A stretch of 64,000 nucleotides of DNA from Alteromonas halophila (GTDB taxonomy: Bacteria; Pseudomonadota; Gammaproteobacteria; Enterobacterales; Alteromonadaceae): positions 124,001-188,000 of the forward strand of contig NZ_BMXP01000002.1 in the NCBI RefSeq assembly GCF_014651815.1, written 5' to 3'. The translations under genes and the position numbers were made by a program. The notes below the pieces were generated by a model. It was not told the origin of the DNA and searched no databases. It saw only the letters and a list, made by a program, of their open reading frames with translations. Position 1 is the first letter of the stretch. Every line of letters starts with the position of its first letter. Shown here one piece after another: positions 45,581-54,549 of the stretch.

Positions 45581-45723
45581 TTGCTGGTGTCCAGGTTAAT
45601 TGGTTGCTTTATATCTACCATAAGATGTTACAAAACTTTTTGCCTTAATAGGGTTCCACTAAAAACACATACGTATGAAAATATACGTCATAATCGGCAA
45701 TGTTGCCTTGGTAATCTGATTCC

Positions 45724-48378
45724 GTGAAGTACTTTAAACCCCTCATTTTGTTAATTTTACTCGGTGCCGTGCTTGGAAGCGCGACGCTGGTAGGTATTTA
45801 TTTTTATATCAAACCCGAGCTGCCCAGTGTCACTGTCCTGAAGGATGTACGCTTGCAAACACCCATGCGTATTTATACGCAGGACGGAAAACTGATCTCT
45901 CAGTATGGAGTTAAACGGCGGATCCCGGTAAAACTTGAGGACGTGCCGGTCGAGCTTATCCAGGCGGTGCTGGCGACGGAGGACAGCCGGTTCTATGAAC
46001 ACAATGGTATCGACCCGATTGGTATTGGACGTGCAGCCCTGAGTTTACTGGTGACCGGTGAAAAGCGACAGGGCGCCAGCACGCTGACCATGCAACTGGC
46101 GCGAGGCTTTTTCCTTACCCGCGAAAAAACCTATATCCGCAAAATTAAAGAAATTTTTATCGCCTGGCACATGGAGCAGGTACTGACAAAAGACGAGATC
46201 CTTGAACTTTACCTGAATAAAATAGAACTGGGACATCGGTCATTTGGCTTTGGCGCGGCCGCGCAGGTTTATTATGGCACCACGCTGAACGACCTGACAC
46301 TGGCGCAAATTGCCACCATTTCCGGATTGCCAAAAGCGCCCTCAGTGCTTAACCCGATCAGTGGACCTGAGGCCTCTGTTGAGCGTCGTAAAGTGGTGTT
46401 ACTGCGCATGCGAGATGAAGGTTACATCACCGCTGAACAACAGCAGCAGGCCGCGTCCGCGCCGGTGACGGCGCGCAAACACGGTGCGGAAATTGAGGTG
46501 GATGCGCCGTATCTGGCCGATCTAATTTACAGTGAGATGGTCGAAATCTACGGCAAGGAAGAGGCGGAAACCGGTGGCTACCAGGTGTATGCCACGGCGA
46601 CCTCAGAACGTCAGCTCGCTGCACAGGACGCCGTTGTCCGGAATCTTCATGATTATGATGAGCGCCACGGATATCGCGGGCCGTTGGGTTATCTGTGGAA
46701 TCAGCCCGAGGCTGACGAGGAACAAACTGAAGAAAGCGCTGCGACACAGCAACAAGCGCAAAGTGACGACGCGTTGCAACGCGACGAAGCAGACACAATA
46801 CCGGCAACGCAGGATATCATTGACGCACTGGCCGACGTACCAGCGTACTCACCGCTGGTGCCCGTGGTGGTAACCGCTGTGGCACAGAAGCAAATATCCG
46901 TGCTGGATGCAACTGGCAGGACGCGAGACATTCCCTGGGAAGGGCTGGACTGGGCGCGCGCTTATATCACCGATAACCGCCAGGGCGAAGAGCCTGAGGT
47001 GGCCAGCGATATTGTCAGTGAAGGCGCGATTGTTTACATCCGCGAACAGGACGGTCAGTGGCGCCTGGCACAGTTGCCGCAGGTCAGTGGTGCGCTTATC
47101 TCCCTTAATCCGCAAAACGGCGCAGTCGAGGCTGTGGTGGGAGGATACAGCTTCTATGAAAGCCAGTTTAACCGAGCGACTCAGGCAAAACGTCAGGTCG
47201 GATCAAATATCAAACCGTTTGTGTATTCCGCTGCGCTGGAAAACGGCTATACCCTGGCCTCTATCGTTAACGACGCACCCATAAATCACTGGGATGAGGC
47301 GTCCGGTACTGCCTGGCGACCCCAGAACTCACCACCGGAATACGATGGGCCCATTCGTATGCGCAAAGCACTGGGTAAATCAAAAAACGTGGTTTCGGTC
47401 AGGCTCCTGCGGGGGGTTGGACTGGAACAAACGGTCGAGCACATCGCTAAGTTTGGATTTAACCGCGAAGATATTCCACTCGATGAAACGGTATCGCTGG
47501 GATCCAGTTCCCATACACCACTGGAGGTCGTGCGTGGCTTTTCAGTGATCGCCAATGGTGGCTATCTGGTTACGCCACATTACATCGATAAGGTGTTAAA
47601 CGAGAATAATGAAGTGCTGTGGGAAACAGAGCCAGTGTGGGCCTGCAATCCCTGTAATGACGATGACGAATCTGATGCCGATGCGGATATAGAACGCCTG
47701 CTGGCCGAACAACTGGATGAAAATGGCAGTGGTTTGCCGAGCGAACCTGAAGTTAAGCGGTCGGCACCACAGGTGATAACGTCGCAAAATGCGTTTTTAG
47801 TCGCTGAAATGATGCGCACAGCGGTAAGGGCGAATGGCAGCTGGAATAATAAAACCTATTGGCTCGGCACCGGCTGGCGTGCCAGAAACCTGTTACAGCG
47901 GACTGATATTCACGGCAAAACCGGAACCACTAATGATTCCCGTGATACCTGGTTTAGCGGCTTTCATCGGGACCTGGTCACCACGGCCTGGGTAGGTTTT
48001 GACGACATGGGCCGACAGTTAGGCAGGGCAACGCGCAATCAGAACCTGATTAACCGTAACCCGGAAAAATTCAACTGGATTGGTAATGCCATGATTGGTG
48101 GTGAAGATGGCGCGAAAGCGGCGGGACCGGCGTGGATCCGGTTTATGCAGGACGCGCTGGACGGCAAGCCTCATTCACCTGTCGCCGTGCCTGACGATAT
48201 TGTGCGGGTCCGAATTGATCGTACCAGTGGTAAGTTGACCCGGCGTACAGACCATACGACACTATTTGAATATTTCCTGCAAGGCACGGAGCCGACGGTC
48301 TATGTGCGTGACGATGAGGTTGTTGATCCGGCTTCGCAGGACGATACTACTACCCCAGAGCCAGAAGAAATATTTTAA
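45724..48378 (+). CDS. mrcA: Penicillin-binding protein 1A (GTG start)
   Basis: An 884-residue bifunctional peptidoglycan synthase. It has a membrane anchor (about 5-28), a GT51 glycosyltransferase domain with catalytic Glu in ATEDSRFYEHNGID and the RQGASTLTMQLARGF motif, an OB-like insert (about 290-450) rich in Glu/Gln, and a transpeptidase domain with SNIK (nucleophile Ser, in VGSNIKPFVYSAAL) and KTGTTNDSRDTWFSGF. The GTG at 45724 is the only start close to the conserved N-terminus, since an in-frame TAA lies just upstream; it lacks a strong ribosome binding site. It is divergent from pilM. Confidence 0.95.
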   Translation: MKYFKPLILLILLGAVLGSATLVGIYFYIKPELPSVTVLKDVRLQTPMRIYTQDGKLISQYGVKRRIPVKLEDVPVELIQAVLATEDSRFYEHNGIDPIGIGRAALSLLVTGEKRQGASTLTMQLARGFFLTREKTYIRKIKEIFIAWHMEQVLTKDEILELYLNKIELGHRSFGFGAAAQVYYGTTLNDLTLAQIATISGLPKAPSVLNPISGPEASVERRKVVLLRMRDEGYITAEQQQQAASAPVTARKHGAEIEVDAPYLADLIYSEMVEIYGKEEAETGGYQVYATATSERQLAAQDAVVRNLHDYDERHGYRGPLGYLWNQPEADEEQTEESAATQQQAQSDDALQRDEADTIPATQDIIDALADVPAYSPLVPVVVTAVAQKQISVLDATGRTRDIPWEGLDWARAYITDNRQGEEPEVASDIVSEGAIVYIREQDGQWRLAQLPQVSGALISLNPQNGAVEAVVGGYSFYESQFNRATQAKRQVGSNIKPFVYSAALENGYTLASIVNDAPINHWDEASGTAWRPQNSPPEYDGPIRMRKALGKSKNVVSVRLLRGVGLEQTVEHIAKFGFNREDIPLDETVSLGSSSHTPLEVVRGFSVIANGGYLVTPHYIDKVLNENNEVLWETEPVWACNPCNDDDESDADADIERLLAEQLDENGSGLPSEPEVKRSAPQVITSQNAFLVAEMMRTAVRANGSWNNKTYWLGTGWRARNLLQRTDIHGKTGTTNDSRDTWFSGFHRDLVTTAWVGFDDMGRQLGRATRNQNLINRNPEKFNWIGNAMIGGEDGAKAAGPAWIRFMQDALDGKPHSPVAVPDDIVRVRIDRTSGKLTRRTDHTTLFEYFLQGTEPTVYVRDDEVVDPASQDDTTTPEPEEIF

Positions 48379-48465
48379 CCGTGACGGGCGGCTTTGCCGC
48401 CTGTTGCAGTCACACTCCACTGGCTACGGGCTTTATTTGTCTAAATTACAATAATCGGAAACCTA

Positions 48466-50157
48466 ATGTCTGACGATTCAAACCGGTATCTTTACATCCC
48501 GCACTCAGGACCATCATTGCTGGAAACGCCGCTTCTCAACAAGGGCAGTGCGTTTACAGCCAGAGAGCGCACCGCGTTTAATTTAACCGGCTTGCTTCCG
48601 CCACGCTATGAGACCATTGAAGAACAGGTAGAGCGGGCGTACATGCAATACAGCAGTTTTGGTGATGCGCTGAATAAGCATATCTATCTGCGAGCAATTC
48701 AGGATAACAACGAAACGTTGTTCTACCGTCTTGTGCAAAAGCATATCGATGAAATGATGCCGATTATTTATACGCCCACGGTAGGTGATGCCTGTGAGCA
48801 GTTTTCAGACATTTATCGCAGTTCACGAGGACTGTTCGTGTCCTGGGAAGAGCGACACCAGCTTGATGATATCGTGCGTAATGCGACGAAACGCAAGGTC
48901 AAGGTGATTGTCGTTACCGACGGCGAGCGCATCCTTGGACTGGGCGATCAGGGCATCGGTGGCATGGGCATCCCGATTGGTAAGTTGTCACTGTATACCG
49001 CATGTGGTGGTATCAGCCCGGCGTATACATTGCCAGTTATGCTGGATGTGGGCACCAACAACGAAAAACTGCTCAATGATCCCATGTACATGGGAGCCCG
49101 GCATCCGCGAATCAGTCAGGACGAGTATGACGAGTTTGTCGACATGTTCGTCAAAGCCGTTAAACGTCGCTGGCCTGATGTCATGATCCAGTTTGAAGAC
49201 TTTGCGCAGCCGAATGCGATGCCGCTGCTCAATCGCTACCGCGATGATGTCTGTTGTTTCAACGATGACATACAGGGCACTGCTGCAGTGACACTGGGTA
49301 CTATTCTGGCGGCATGCCGGATGCGCTCCCAGAAATTGTCGGATATGAAAGTGGTGTTTGTTGGCGCGGGCTCGGCAGGCTGTGGTATTGCCGAGATGCT
49401 GGTACAGCAAATGACCCATGAAGGGCTCAGCGACACCGAAGCGCGTCGTCAGGTGTTTATGGTGGACCGCTTTGGGTTGCTTACCGAAGGTATGGAAGGC
49501 CTGCGTGATTTCCAGCAAAGATTGTGGCAAACCAAAGATGACCTGGCGCAGTGGAGCTATAGCGGTGATTACCCATCGTTACTGGACGTGGTGCACTGCG
49601 CCAAACCCGATATTCTGATCGGAGTTTCCGGGCAGCCAGGACTGTTTACCGAGCAGGTTGTGCGGGCCATGAACCAGCATTGTGAAACGCCCATTATTTT
49701 TCCGTTGAGTAACCCGTCCCGTCAGGTTGAAGCGCGACCGGAGCAGGTCATCGAATGGACAGAAGGCAATGTTATTATCGCCACAGGAAGTCCGTTTAAA
49801 CCGGTAGAATACGAAGAGACCATCTATCCCATTGCACAGTGCAATAACGCGTATATTTTCCCTGGTATCGGACTGGGGGTAGTGGCTGCAAAGGCAAAAC
49901 GTATCAGTGATGAAATGCTGATGGCCGCCAGTACGGCGCTGGCAAACGCCTCGCCGCTGGCAAATACCGGCACTGGCGCACTGCTGCCGCCGCTGGCAGG
50001 GATAGCCAACCTCAGCAAAGAAATCGCGTACGCGGTAGGTAAGGTCGCGATGGAGCAGAATCTGGCGTTAGAAATGAGCGATGAATCGCTGCGCGATGCT
50101 ATTGAACGCCACTTCTGGGAGCCCGAATACCGTCCTTATAAGCGTGTCAGTATCTGA
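48466..50157 (+). CDS. maeA: NAD-dependent malic enzyme
   Basis: A 563-residue malic enzyme of the SfcA/MaeA type. The [14 protein letters not shown] region, the catalytic [22 protein letters not shown] segment, the [15 protein letters not shown] metal-binding motif and the [15 protein letters not shown] nucleotide fold are intact. It oxidatively decarboxylates malate to pyruvate. It starts 87 nt after mrcA; a GGCGGC/GCCGCC hairpin lies between them without a T tract. Confidence 0.96.
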   Translation: MSDDSNRYLYIPHSGPSLLETPLLNKGSAFTARERTAFNLTGLLPPRYETIEEQVERAYMQYSSFGDALNKHIYLRAIQDNNETLFYRLVQKHIDEMMPIIYTPTVGDACEQFSDIYRSSRGLFVSWEERHQLDDIVRNATKRKVKVIVVTDGERILGLGDQGIGGMGIPIGKLSLYTACGGISPAYTLPVMLDVGTNNEKLLNDPMYMGARHPRISQDEYDEFVDMFVKAVKRRWPDVMIQFEDFAQPNAMPLLNRYRDDVCCFNDDIQGTAAVTLGTILAACRMRSQKLSDMKVVFVGAGSAGCGIAEMLVQQMTHEGLSDTEARRQVFMVDRFGLLTEGMEGLRDFQQRLWQTKDDLAQWSYSGDYPSLLDVVHCAKPDILIGVSGQPGLFTEQVVRAMNQHCETPIIFPLSNPSRQVEARPEQVIEWTEGNVIIATGSPFKPVEYEETIYPIAQCNNAYIFPGIGLGVVAAKAKRISDEMLMAASTALANASPLANTGTGALLPPLAGIANLSKEIAYAVGKVAMEQNLALEMSDESLRDAIERHFWEPEYRPYKRVSI

Positions 50158-50425
50158 TAAGCACGTCGAATAACCTCGTAAGGCACTAATACATATAGTG
50201 TTTTACGGGGTATGTCTGATAAAAGCATCAGACACCGCCAGTTTATGCCATCATATGCTGTTCCCTGCATCCCCTGCGTTCTGACACATTGACGAACACG
50301 TCCTGTTCCCGTCCCCCATTATTACACTGAAATCTGTCGCCGGTTTGCAACATTTCCAGAGGGATATCGCAAACGATAACCTTAATTATATTTTAAGTCA
50401 TTGAAATATAATAGTTATTCATATC

Positions 50426-50441
50426 TGGCATGAGAGTTGTA
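50426..50441 (+). promoter_or_regulatory. Sigma-54-like promoter before a short terminated transcript
   Basis: TGGCAT-GAGAG-TTGTA fits TGGCAC-N5-TTGCA with correct spacing and two C-to-T changes, as at glnK. Transcription from about 50452 would reach the terminator at 50488-50516 after about 65 nt. Confidence 0.45.
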
Positions 50442-50451
50442 TTAAACATAG

Positions 50452-50516
50452 TGCAACATGGTTTTTCCTAACCATTCTTCATGCTTTGCGGGCAAGGGAC
50501 TGTCCGCCTTTTCTTT
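50452..50516 (+). ncRNA. Candidate small RNA of about 65 nt
   Basis: Downstream of the sigma-54-like promoter lie a hairpin ATGGTT-TTTCCT-AACCAT (50458-50475) and an intrinsic terminator GCGGGCA-AGGGAC-TGTCCGC (one G-T pair) followed by CTTTTCTTT (50488-50516). The layout resembles a sigma-54-dependent small RNA such as GlmY or Qrr RNAs, but the sequence is not one I recognise. It could instead be an attenuated leader of yghU. Confidence 0.35.
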
Positions 50517-50662
50517 GTGGAATGCCATTCCAGTATGGCACTAAACACCGCCAGTGCGCTATCTGTCTCGTTTACCCTTGCGGTTATGATCTAACTTGTC
50601 TTTCATTGCTAATTAAATGCCAGGGAAGATCCCTAAACTTTGCCAAACACACCGGAGTGACT

Positions 50663-51523
50663 ATGAGCGATGACAATCAGTATACCCCACCAGACATCTG
50701 GACATGGGAAAAAGAAGACGGCAGTAAATTTTCTTCCATCAACCGTCCTGAAGCAGGAGCCCGCGAAGAAAAAGCGTTGCCGGTCGGAGAGCACGACTTA
50801 CAACTGTACTCGCTGGCAACTCCAAACGGACAAAAAGTCACGATCATGTTAGAAGAATTGCTGGCTGCTGGCGTAGACGCGGCAGAATACGATGCCTGGC
50901 TGGTTAATATCGGTGAGGGTGAGCAATTTACATCGGGTTTTGTTGAAGTGAACCCCAACTCGAAAATTCCGGCCATGGTGGACAACAGTGTCTCTCCTGC
51001 ACTGACCTTATTTGAGTCAGGCGCAATTCTGCAGTATCTGGCAGAAAAATTTGAAAAGCTTATCCCCGATGAGCCGCACGCCAGAGCCAAGTGTCGTCAC
51101 TGGCTGTTCTGGCAGGTAGGCTCTGCGCCCTTTCTGGGCGGTGGCTTTGGCCATTTCTACAACTATGCACCTTATCCAATGGAGTATCCGATTAACCGCT
51201 TTACGATGGAAACGAAGCGACAACTGGATGTGCTGGATAAGCACCTTGCTACGCATACATACATGGCGGGCGATGAATACTCTATTGCCGATATTGCAAT
51301 CTGGCCCTGGTACGGCAACCTGGTTTTGGGGCGCCTGTATGATGCAGAAACCTTCCTGCAGGTTCATCAATACAAACACGTCATGCGCTGGGCGAAAGCC
51401 ATTGATGCCCGTGACGCTGTGAAACGGGGGCGCATCGTCAATCGCACCTGGGGTGATGACGGCCAGCTGGAAAACCGGCACAGTGCCGAGGATATCGATA
51501 AGGCACTCGCCGACGCAGGCTAG
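50663..51523 (+). CDS. yghU: Glutathione S-transferase, YghU-type
   Basis: A 286-residue member of the YghU/Ure2p-like GST group. The start YTPPDIWTWEKEDGSKF, the N-terminal thioredoxin fold with LATPNGQKVTIMLEE and NPNSKIPAMVD, and the all-helical C-terminal domain with YSIADIAIWPWYG are typical. These enzymes act mainly as glutathione-dependent disulfide reductases. The ATG at 50663 follows CGGAG; the upstream open frame to 50486 is not conserved. The 19-bp left arm of an inverted repeat begins 7 nt after the stop. Confidence 0.93.
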   Translation: MSDDNQYTPPDIWTWEKEDGSKFSSINRPEAGAREEKALPVGEHDLQLYSLATPNGQKVTIMLEELLAAGVDAAEYDAWLVNIGEGEQFTSGFVEVNPNSKIPAMVDNSVSPALTLFESGAILQYLAEKFEKLIPDEPHARAKCRHWLFWQVGSAPFLGGGFGHFYNYAPYPMEYPINRFTMETKRQLDVLDKHLATHTYMAGDEYSIADIAIWPWYGNLVLGRLYDAETFLQVHQYKHVMRWAKAIDARDAVKRGRIVNRTWGDDGQLENRHSAEDIDKALADAG

Positions 51524-51529
51524 TTTTGC

Positions 51530-52235
51530 GCCAGAGGGGGCGGTATCGCCGGTTCGGTACGCCGTAAATCCATCCCTGGAGGCTCTGCTGCAGCATCCCT
51601 GCTGCAGAAGACCTCACAGACGATACCGCCCCCTCTGGCACATCGAGCTGTGTCTCTGTGGGTAAATTGTAAATCTGTCCTCAGACAGTTTGCCGCAGCA
51701 TCCCTACTGCGGAAGGCTTCACAGGTGCCACCGTCTCTCACCTCTGCATCGTAATCTGCACGCCGTAAATCCATCCCTGCTGCAGAAGACCTCACAGACG
51801 ATACCGCCCCTTCTGGCACATTGAGCTGTGCCTCTGTGGGTAAATTGTAAATCTGTCCTCAGACACTTTGCCGCAGCATTCCAGCTGCGGCAAGCTTCAC
51901 AGGTGCCACCGCCTCTCGCCTCCGCATCGTAATCTACACGCCGTTAATCCATCCCTGCTGCAGAAGACCTTACAGACGACACCGCCCCCTCTGGCACATC
52001 GAGCTGTGCCTCTGTGGGTAAATAGTAAATCAGTCCTCAGACGCTTTGCCGCAGCATCCCTGCTGCGGAAGGCTTCACAGGTGCCACCGCCTCTCACCTC
52101 TGCATCGTAATCTACACGCCGTAAACCCATCCCTGCTGCAGAAGACCTTACAGACGATACCGCCCCCTCTGGCACATCGAGCTGTGCTTCTGTGGGCAAA
52201 TAGTAAATCAGTCCTCAGACACTTTGCCGCAGCTT
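51530..52235. repeat. 178-bp tandem repeat array, about 3.7 copies
   Basis: The unit marked by GCCGTAAATCCATCCCTG begins at 51561, 51762, 51940 and 52118 (steps 201, 178, 178; the first is longer by a 23-bp insertion). Each complete unit carries the block CGATACCGCCCCCTCTGGC, then CACATCGAGCTGTG, a stretch ending TCCTCAGAC, and a hairpin CCGCAG...CTGCGG whose loop varies while its arms keep pairing. The fourth copy is cut within the hairpin. The period is not a multiple of three, so frames shift between copies and the array is non-coding. A reversed copy of the 19-bp block (51530-51548) lies at the left edge. It fills the gap between convergent yghU and the hydrolase gene. Confidence 0.9.
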
Positions 52236-52259
52236 GTCTGAGACGAAGGCGTGGCTACC

Positions 52260-53120
52260 CTAGTGGCCGTCAACAAAGGACAGAAGATAGTCGCTGATGA
52301 TGGGCCAGAGTGACTTACAGCGACGGGAGAAAAAGCCCATATGGCCAACCTGTGTCAGGCCGTGTTCACTGGGCGTGATAAGGGTTACCTCAGCATTCAT
52401 GTTGGGGAATACGCGTAGCATGTCCTGTACATTGGCCAGATTGGCAATGTCGTCATCCTCGGCAATCAGCCATTTAGACGGAAAGTGAATGGCGTCGTAA
52501 AAGTGGCTTTTTACTTCGCGGCCAAACGCGGTTTGCACATAGCCTTGTCCGTTACACCACTGCTGCCACTGACGGGCAACCTGCTTAGGCAGCGGTTCGC
52601 CCATTCCTACCAGGTGCGCCTTGGTATGACCAAACAGCAGGTTATTGAGCGGAATATAGACATTCATAAAAAAGTGCGCGGGCAGTAAATAACCCGGGCG
52701 CATATTACTAAGTTGCCCGGATGAACTGCCGAAGTTACACATGGCAGTAAAGTCAGAGGCGTTGTGCATCAGGCCAACAAGTTGTCCGCCGGCACTGTGG
52801 CCGACCAGAAAATAAGGTACATCGGGTACCTGGGCCTGCAGTTCGCTGAACACCGCAGGCATGTCTTTTTGCCCCCAGCACACCAGGCTGGCATCGCTGT
52901 CTTTAACCGTGCCCTGCAGTGACTCGCCAATCCCACGATTATCATAGGTGATAACCGCGAAGCCCTGGCTTGCCAGGTAGGTCGCAAAGTGTGTATAAAA
53001 CTGACGACGAATGCCGGTTGCGGGACCAACCATAACTGCCGCCTTAACGGTATCCGGTATAAATAGCGTGGCGGCCAGCAAATGTCCGTCTTCACAGCGA
53101 ATTGCGGTTTCTCGTTGCAT
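52260..53120 (-). CDS. Alpha/beta hydrolase
   Basis: A 286-residue serine hydrolase-fold protein. The nucleophile elbow GHSAGG lies near residue 108, the oxyanion-side MVGPATGIRRQFY near 32-43, and the catalytic acid and His are likely in AEDDDIANLANV and the HGLTQVGHMGFF region. The substrate is unknown; the fold resembles YheT/lysophospholipase-like esterases. The gene starts about 115 nt after argA and has its own promoter region with a sigma-54-like element (53161-53176). Confidence 0.85.
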   Translation of the reverse strand: MQRETAIRCEDGHLLAATLFIPDTVKAAVMVGPATGIRRQFYTHFATYLASQGFAVITYDNRGIGESLQGTVKDSDASLVCWGQKDMPAVFSELQAQVPDVPYFLVGHSAGGQLVGLMHNASDFTAMCNFGSSSGQLSNMRPGYLLPAHFFMNVYIPLNNLLFGHTKAHLVGMGEPLPKQVARQWQQWCNGQGYVQTAFGREVKSHFYDAIHFPSKWLIAEDDDIANLANVQDMLRVFPNMNAEVTLITPSEHGLTQVGHMGFFSRRCKSLWPIISDYLLSFVDGH

Positions 53121-53160
53121 GCATCACCTTGTCTGGTCATACCAGTGAGAGTGATAGATT

Positions 53161-53176
53161 AGCAGAACAAGTGCCA
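53161..53176 (-). promoter_or_regulatory. Sigma-54-like element upstream of the alpha/beta hydrolase
   Basis: On the minus strand TGGCAC-N5-CTGCT fits the -24/-12 consensus with an exact -24 element. The same stretch also fits a weak sigma-70 promoter (TTCAAC, 17 bp, TAATCT with an extended TGC), so the factor cannot be decided. Confidence 0.35.
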
Positions 53177-53235
53177 GTGTTGAAGTTTTGTCATGCTAAA
53201 AGCAACGCGACGTGGTGCAGAAGAGACAGTGGAAA

Positions 53236-54546
53236 TTATACTGTCAGCGTAAACACCTTCGAATTGCGCTGGTAGTTATACAGCTCTTTTTTGATGGCGG
53301 GCAGCGCACTGATATCTGCCCGTTCAAAGCCCTGCTCTAAAAACCAGTGGGCGGTGACGGTGGTCAGCACAAAAATCGTCCGGATGTCGGCTTCTCTGGC
53401 ACGCTGTCTTACCAGTTCAAGGATCCGCTCGCCACGGTTTTTACCACGGTAGTCCTGATGGGTGGCTACGCAGGCCAGTTCTGCGCAGTTATCCTGGGGA
53501 TACAGATAAAGGGCCGCGCAGGCGATGATCATGCCGTCGCGTTCAATTACCACAAACTGCGATATTTCGTCTTCCAGGCGCTCTCGTGATCGTTTCACTA
53601 ACACGCCGCTTTCTTCCAGCGGTTTGATCAAATTAAGAATACCGCCGACATCGTCAATGCTGGCTTCGCGCAACTGCTCATAGTGGTGTTCCATAACCAG
53701 CGAGCCGGTTCCGTCGCGGGTAAACAGCTCCTGAAGCAGGGCTCCATCGTTTTCATAGCTGATACAGTGGGCCCGGGGGACGCCTGCAGCCACACTGGTG
53801 ATAAGCGCCGTAAGAACGGTTGATTCGGTCTTAATATCGCCATCGGCAATGCGCGCCTCAAGGTCTGGTCGCTCAATGGTTCTGAGCAGCTTGCCGCTTT
53901 GATTGTATATACCGTCAAAGTTGGAAAACACAATAAGTTTGTCGGCCTCAAGAGCAATTGCGGCCTGTGTGGCGACATCCTCATGAGAAAGATTAAATAC
54001 TTCCCCGGTAGCGGAGTAGCCCATCGGGGAAAGCAGCACAATCGAGCCATCATTAAGATGATCGTTAATACCAGTAACATCAATACGACGTACCTGGCCG
54101 GTATTCTCAAAATCAACGCCATCGCGCACGCCAACCGGTCTTGCGACTACCAGGTTGCCGGAACAAACGCGGATCTCAGAGCCGTGCATGGGCGAATTAG
54201 GCAGCCCCATGGTCAGCAACGCTTCTATGTGCGCACGTACCGAACCTGCGGCATCTTTTACACACTCCAGCGTTTGCTTGTCGGTAATGCGTACGCCCTG
54301 TTCAAAACGCCCTTCCAGTTCGCGTAGGGCGACGCGCTCATCAATTTGCGGGCGCGCGCCATGCACCAGCACCAGGCGTACACCCAGTGTGGTAAGCAGC
54401 GCAATATCATGAATAATATGCGCAAAGTTATCGTGCTCGATAGCTTCGCCACCAAACATTAGCACGAACGTTTTACCCTGATGGGCATTAATATAAGGCA
54501 GCGAGCTGCGAAACAGCTTTATTCCGTCGTGTTGCGCCAGCACCAT
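53236..54546 (-). CDS. argA: N-acetylglutamate synthase (full-length, separate from argH)
   Basis: A 436-residue two-domain enzyme: amino-acid-kinase-like N-terminal domain (about 1-290, with LVHGARPQIDERV and SPMGYSATGEVFNL) and a GNAT acetyltransferase domain (about 295-430, with CVATHQDYRGKNRGERILE). It acetylates glutamate as the first step of arginine synthesis and is normally inhibited by arginine. It starts 3 nt after argH. In Vibrio and Moritella the acetyltransferase part is fused to ArgH; here both are complete and separate. Confidence 0.94.
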   Translation of the reverse strand: MVLAQHDGIKLFRSSLPYINAHQGKTFVLMFGGEAIEHDNFAHIIHDIALLTTLGVRLVLVHGARPQIDERVALRELEGRFEQGVRITDKQTLECVKDAAGSVRAHIEALLTMGLPNSPMHGSEIRVCSGNLVVARPVGVRDGVDFENTGQVRRIDVTGINDHLNDGSIVLLSPMGYSATGEVFNLSHEDVATQAAIALEADKLIVFSNFDGIYNQSGKLLRTIERPDLEARIADGDIKTESTVLTALITSVAAGVPRAHCISYENDGALLQELFTRDGTGSLVMEHHYEQLREASIDDVGGILNLIKPLEESGVLVKRSRERLEDEISQFVVIERDGMIIACAALYLYPQDNCAELACVATHQDYRGKNRGERILELVRQRAREADIRTIFVLTTVTAHWFLEQGFERADISALPAIKKELYNYQRNSKVFTLTV

Positions 54547-54549
54547 GGC

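Larger units (their letters stand above)
50158..50662 (+). other. maeA-yghU intergenic region (505 bp) with several inverted repeats
   Basis: No protein gene is convincing. In order: a hairpin CCTCGTAA/TTACGGGG with inner CACTA/TAGTG (50174-50210), a perfect TGTCTGAT-N6-ATCAGACA (50213-50234), a perfect ATTATATTT-N10-AAATATAAT (50385-50412), a sigma-54-like promoter (50426-50441), a small hairpin and an intrinsic terminator (50488-50516). A 28-codon frame (50458-50544) crosses the terminator but lacks a ribosome binding site. Confidence 0.55.

Noticed and set aside
50458-50544. 28-codon frame crossing the terminator upstream of yghU, as a leader peptide
   Set aside because: It lacks a ribosome binding site and shows no run of any regulatory amino acid; a short non-coding transcript explains the hairpins better.
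51520-52199. Open frames of 80-100 codons on both strands of the repeat array
   Set aside because: The repeat period (178) shifts frame between copies and openness occurs on both strands, so these arise from the repeat composition rather than a protein.
51530-52235. CRISPR array
   Set aside because: The period is 178 bp with no repeat-spacer alternation, and there are no cas genes nearby.
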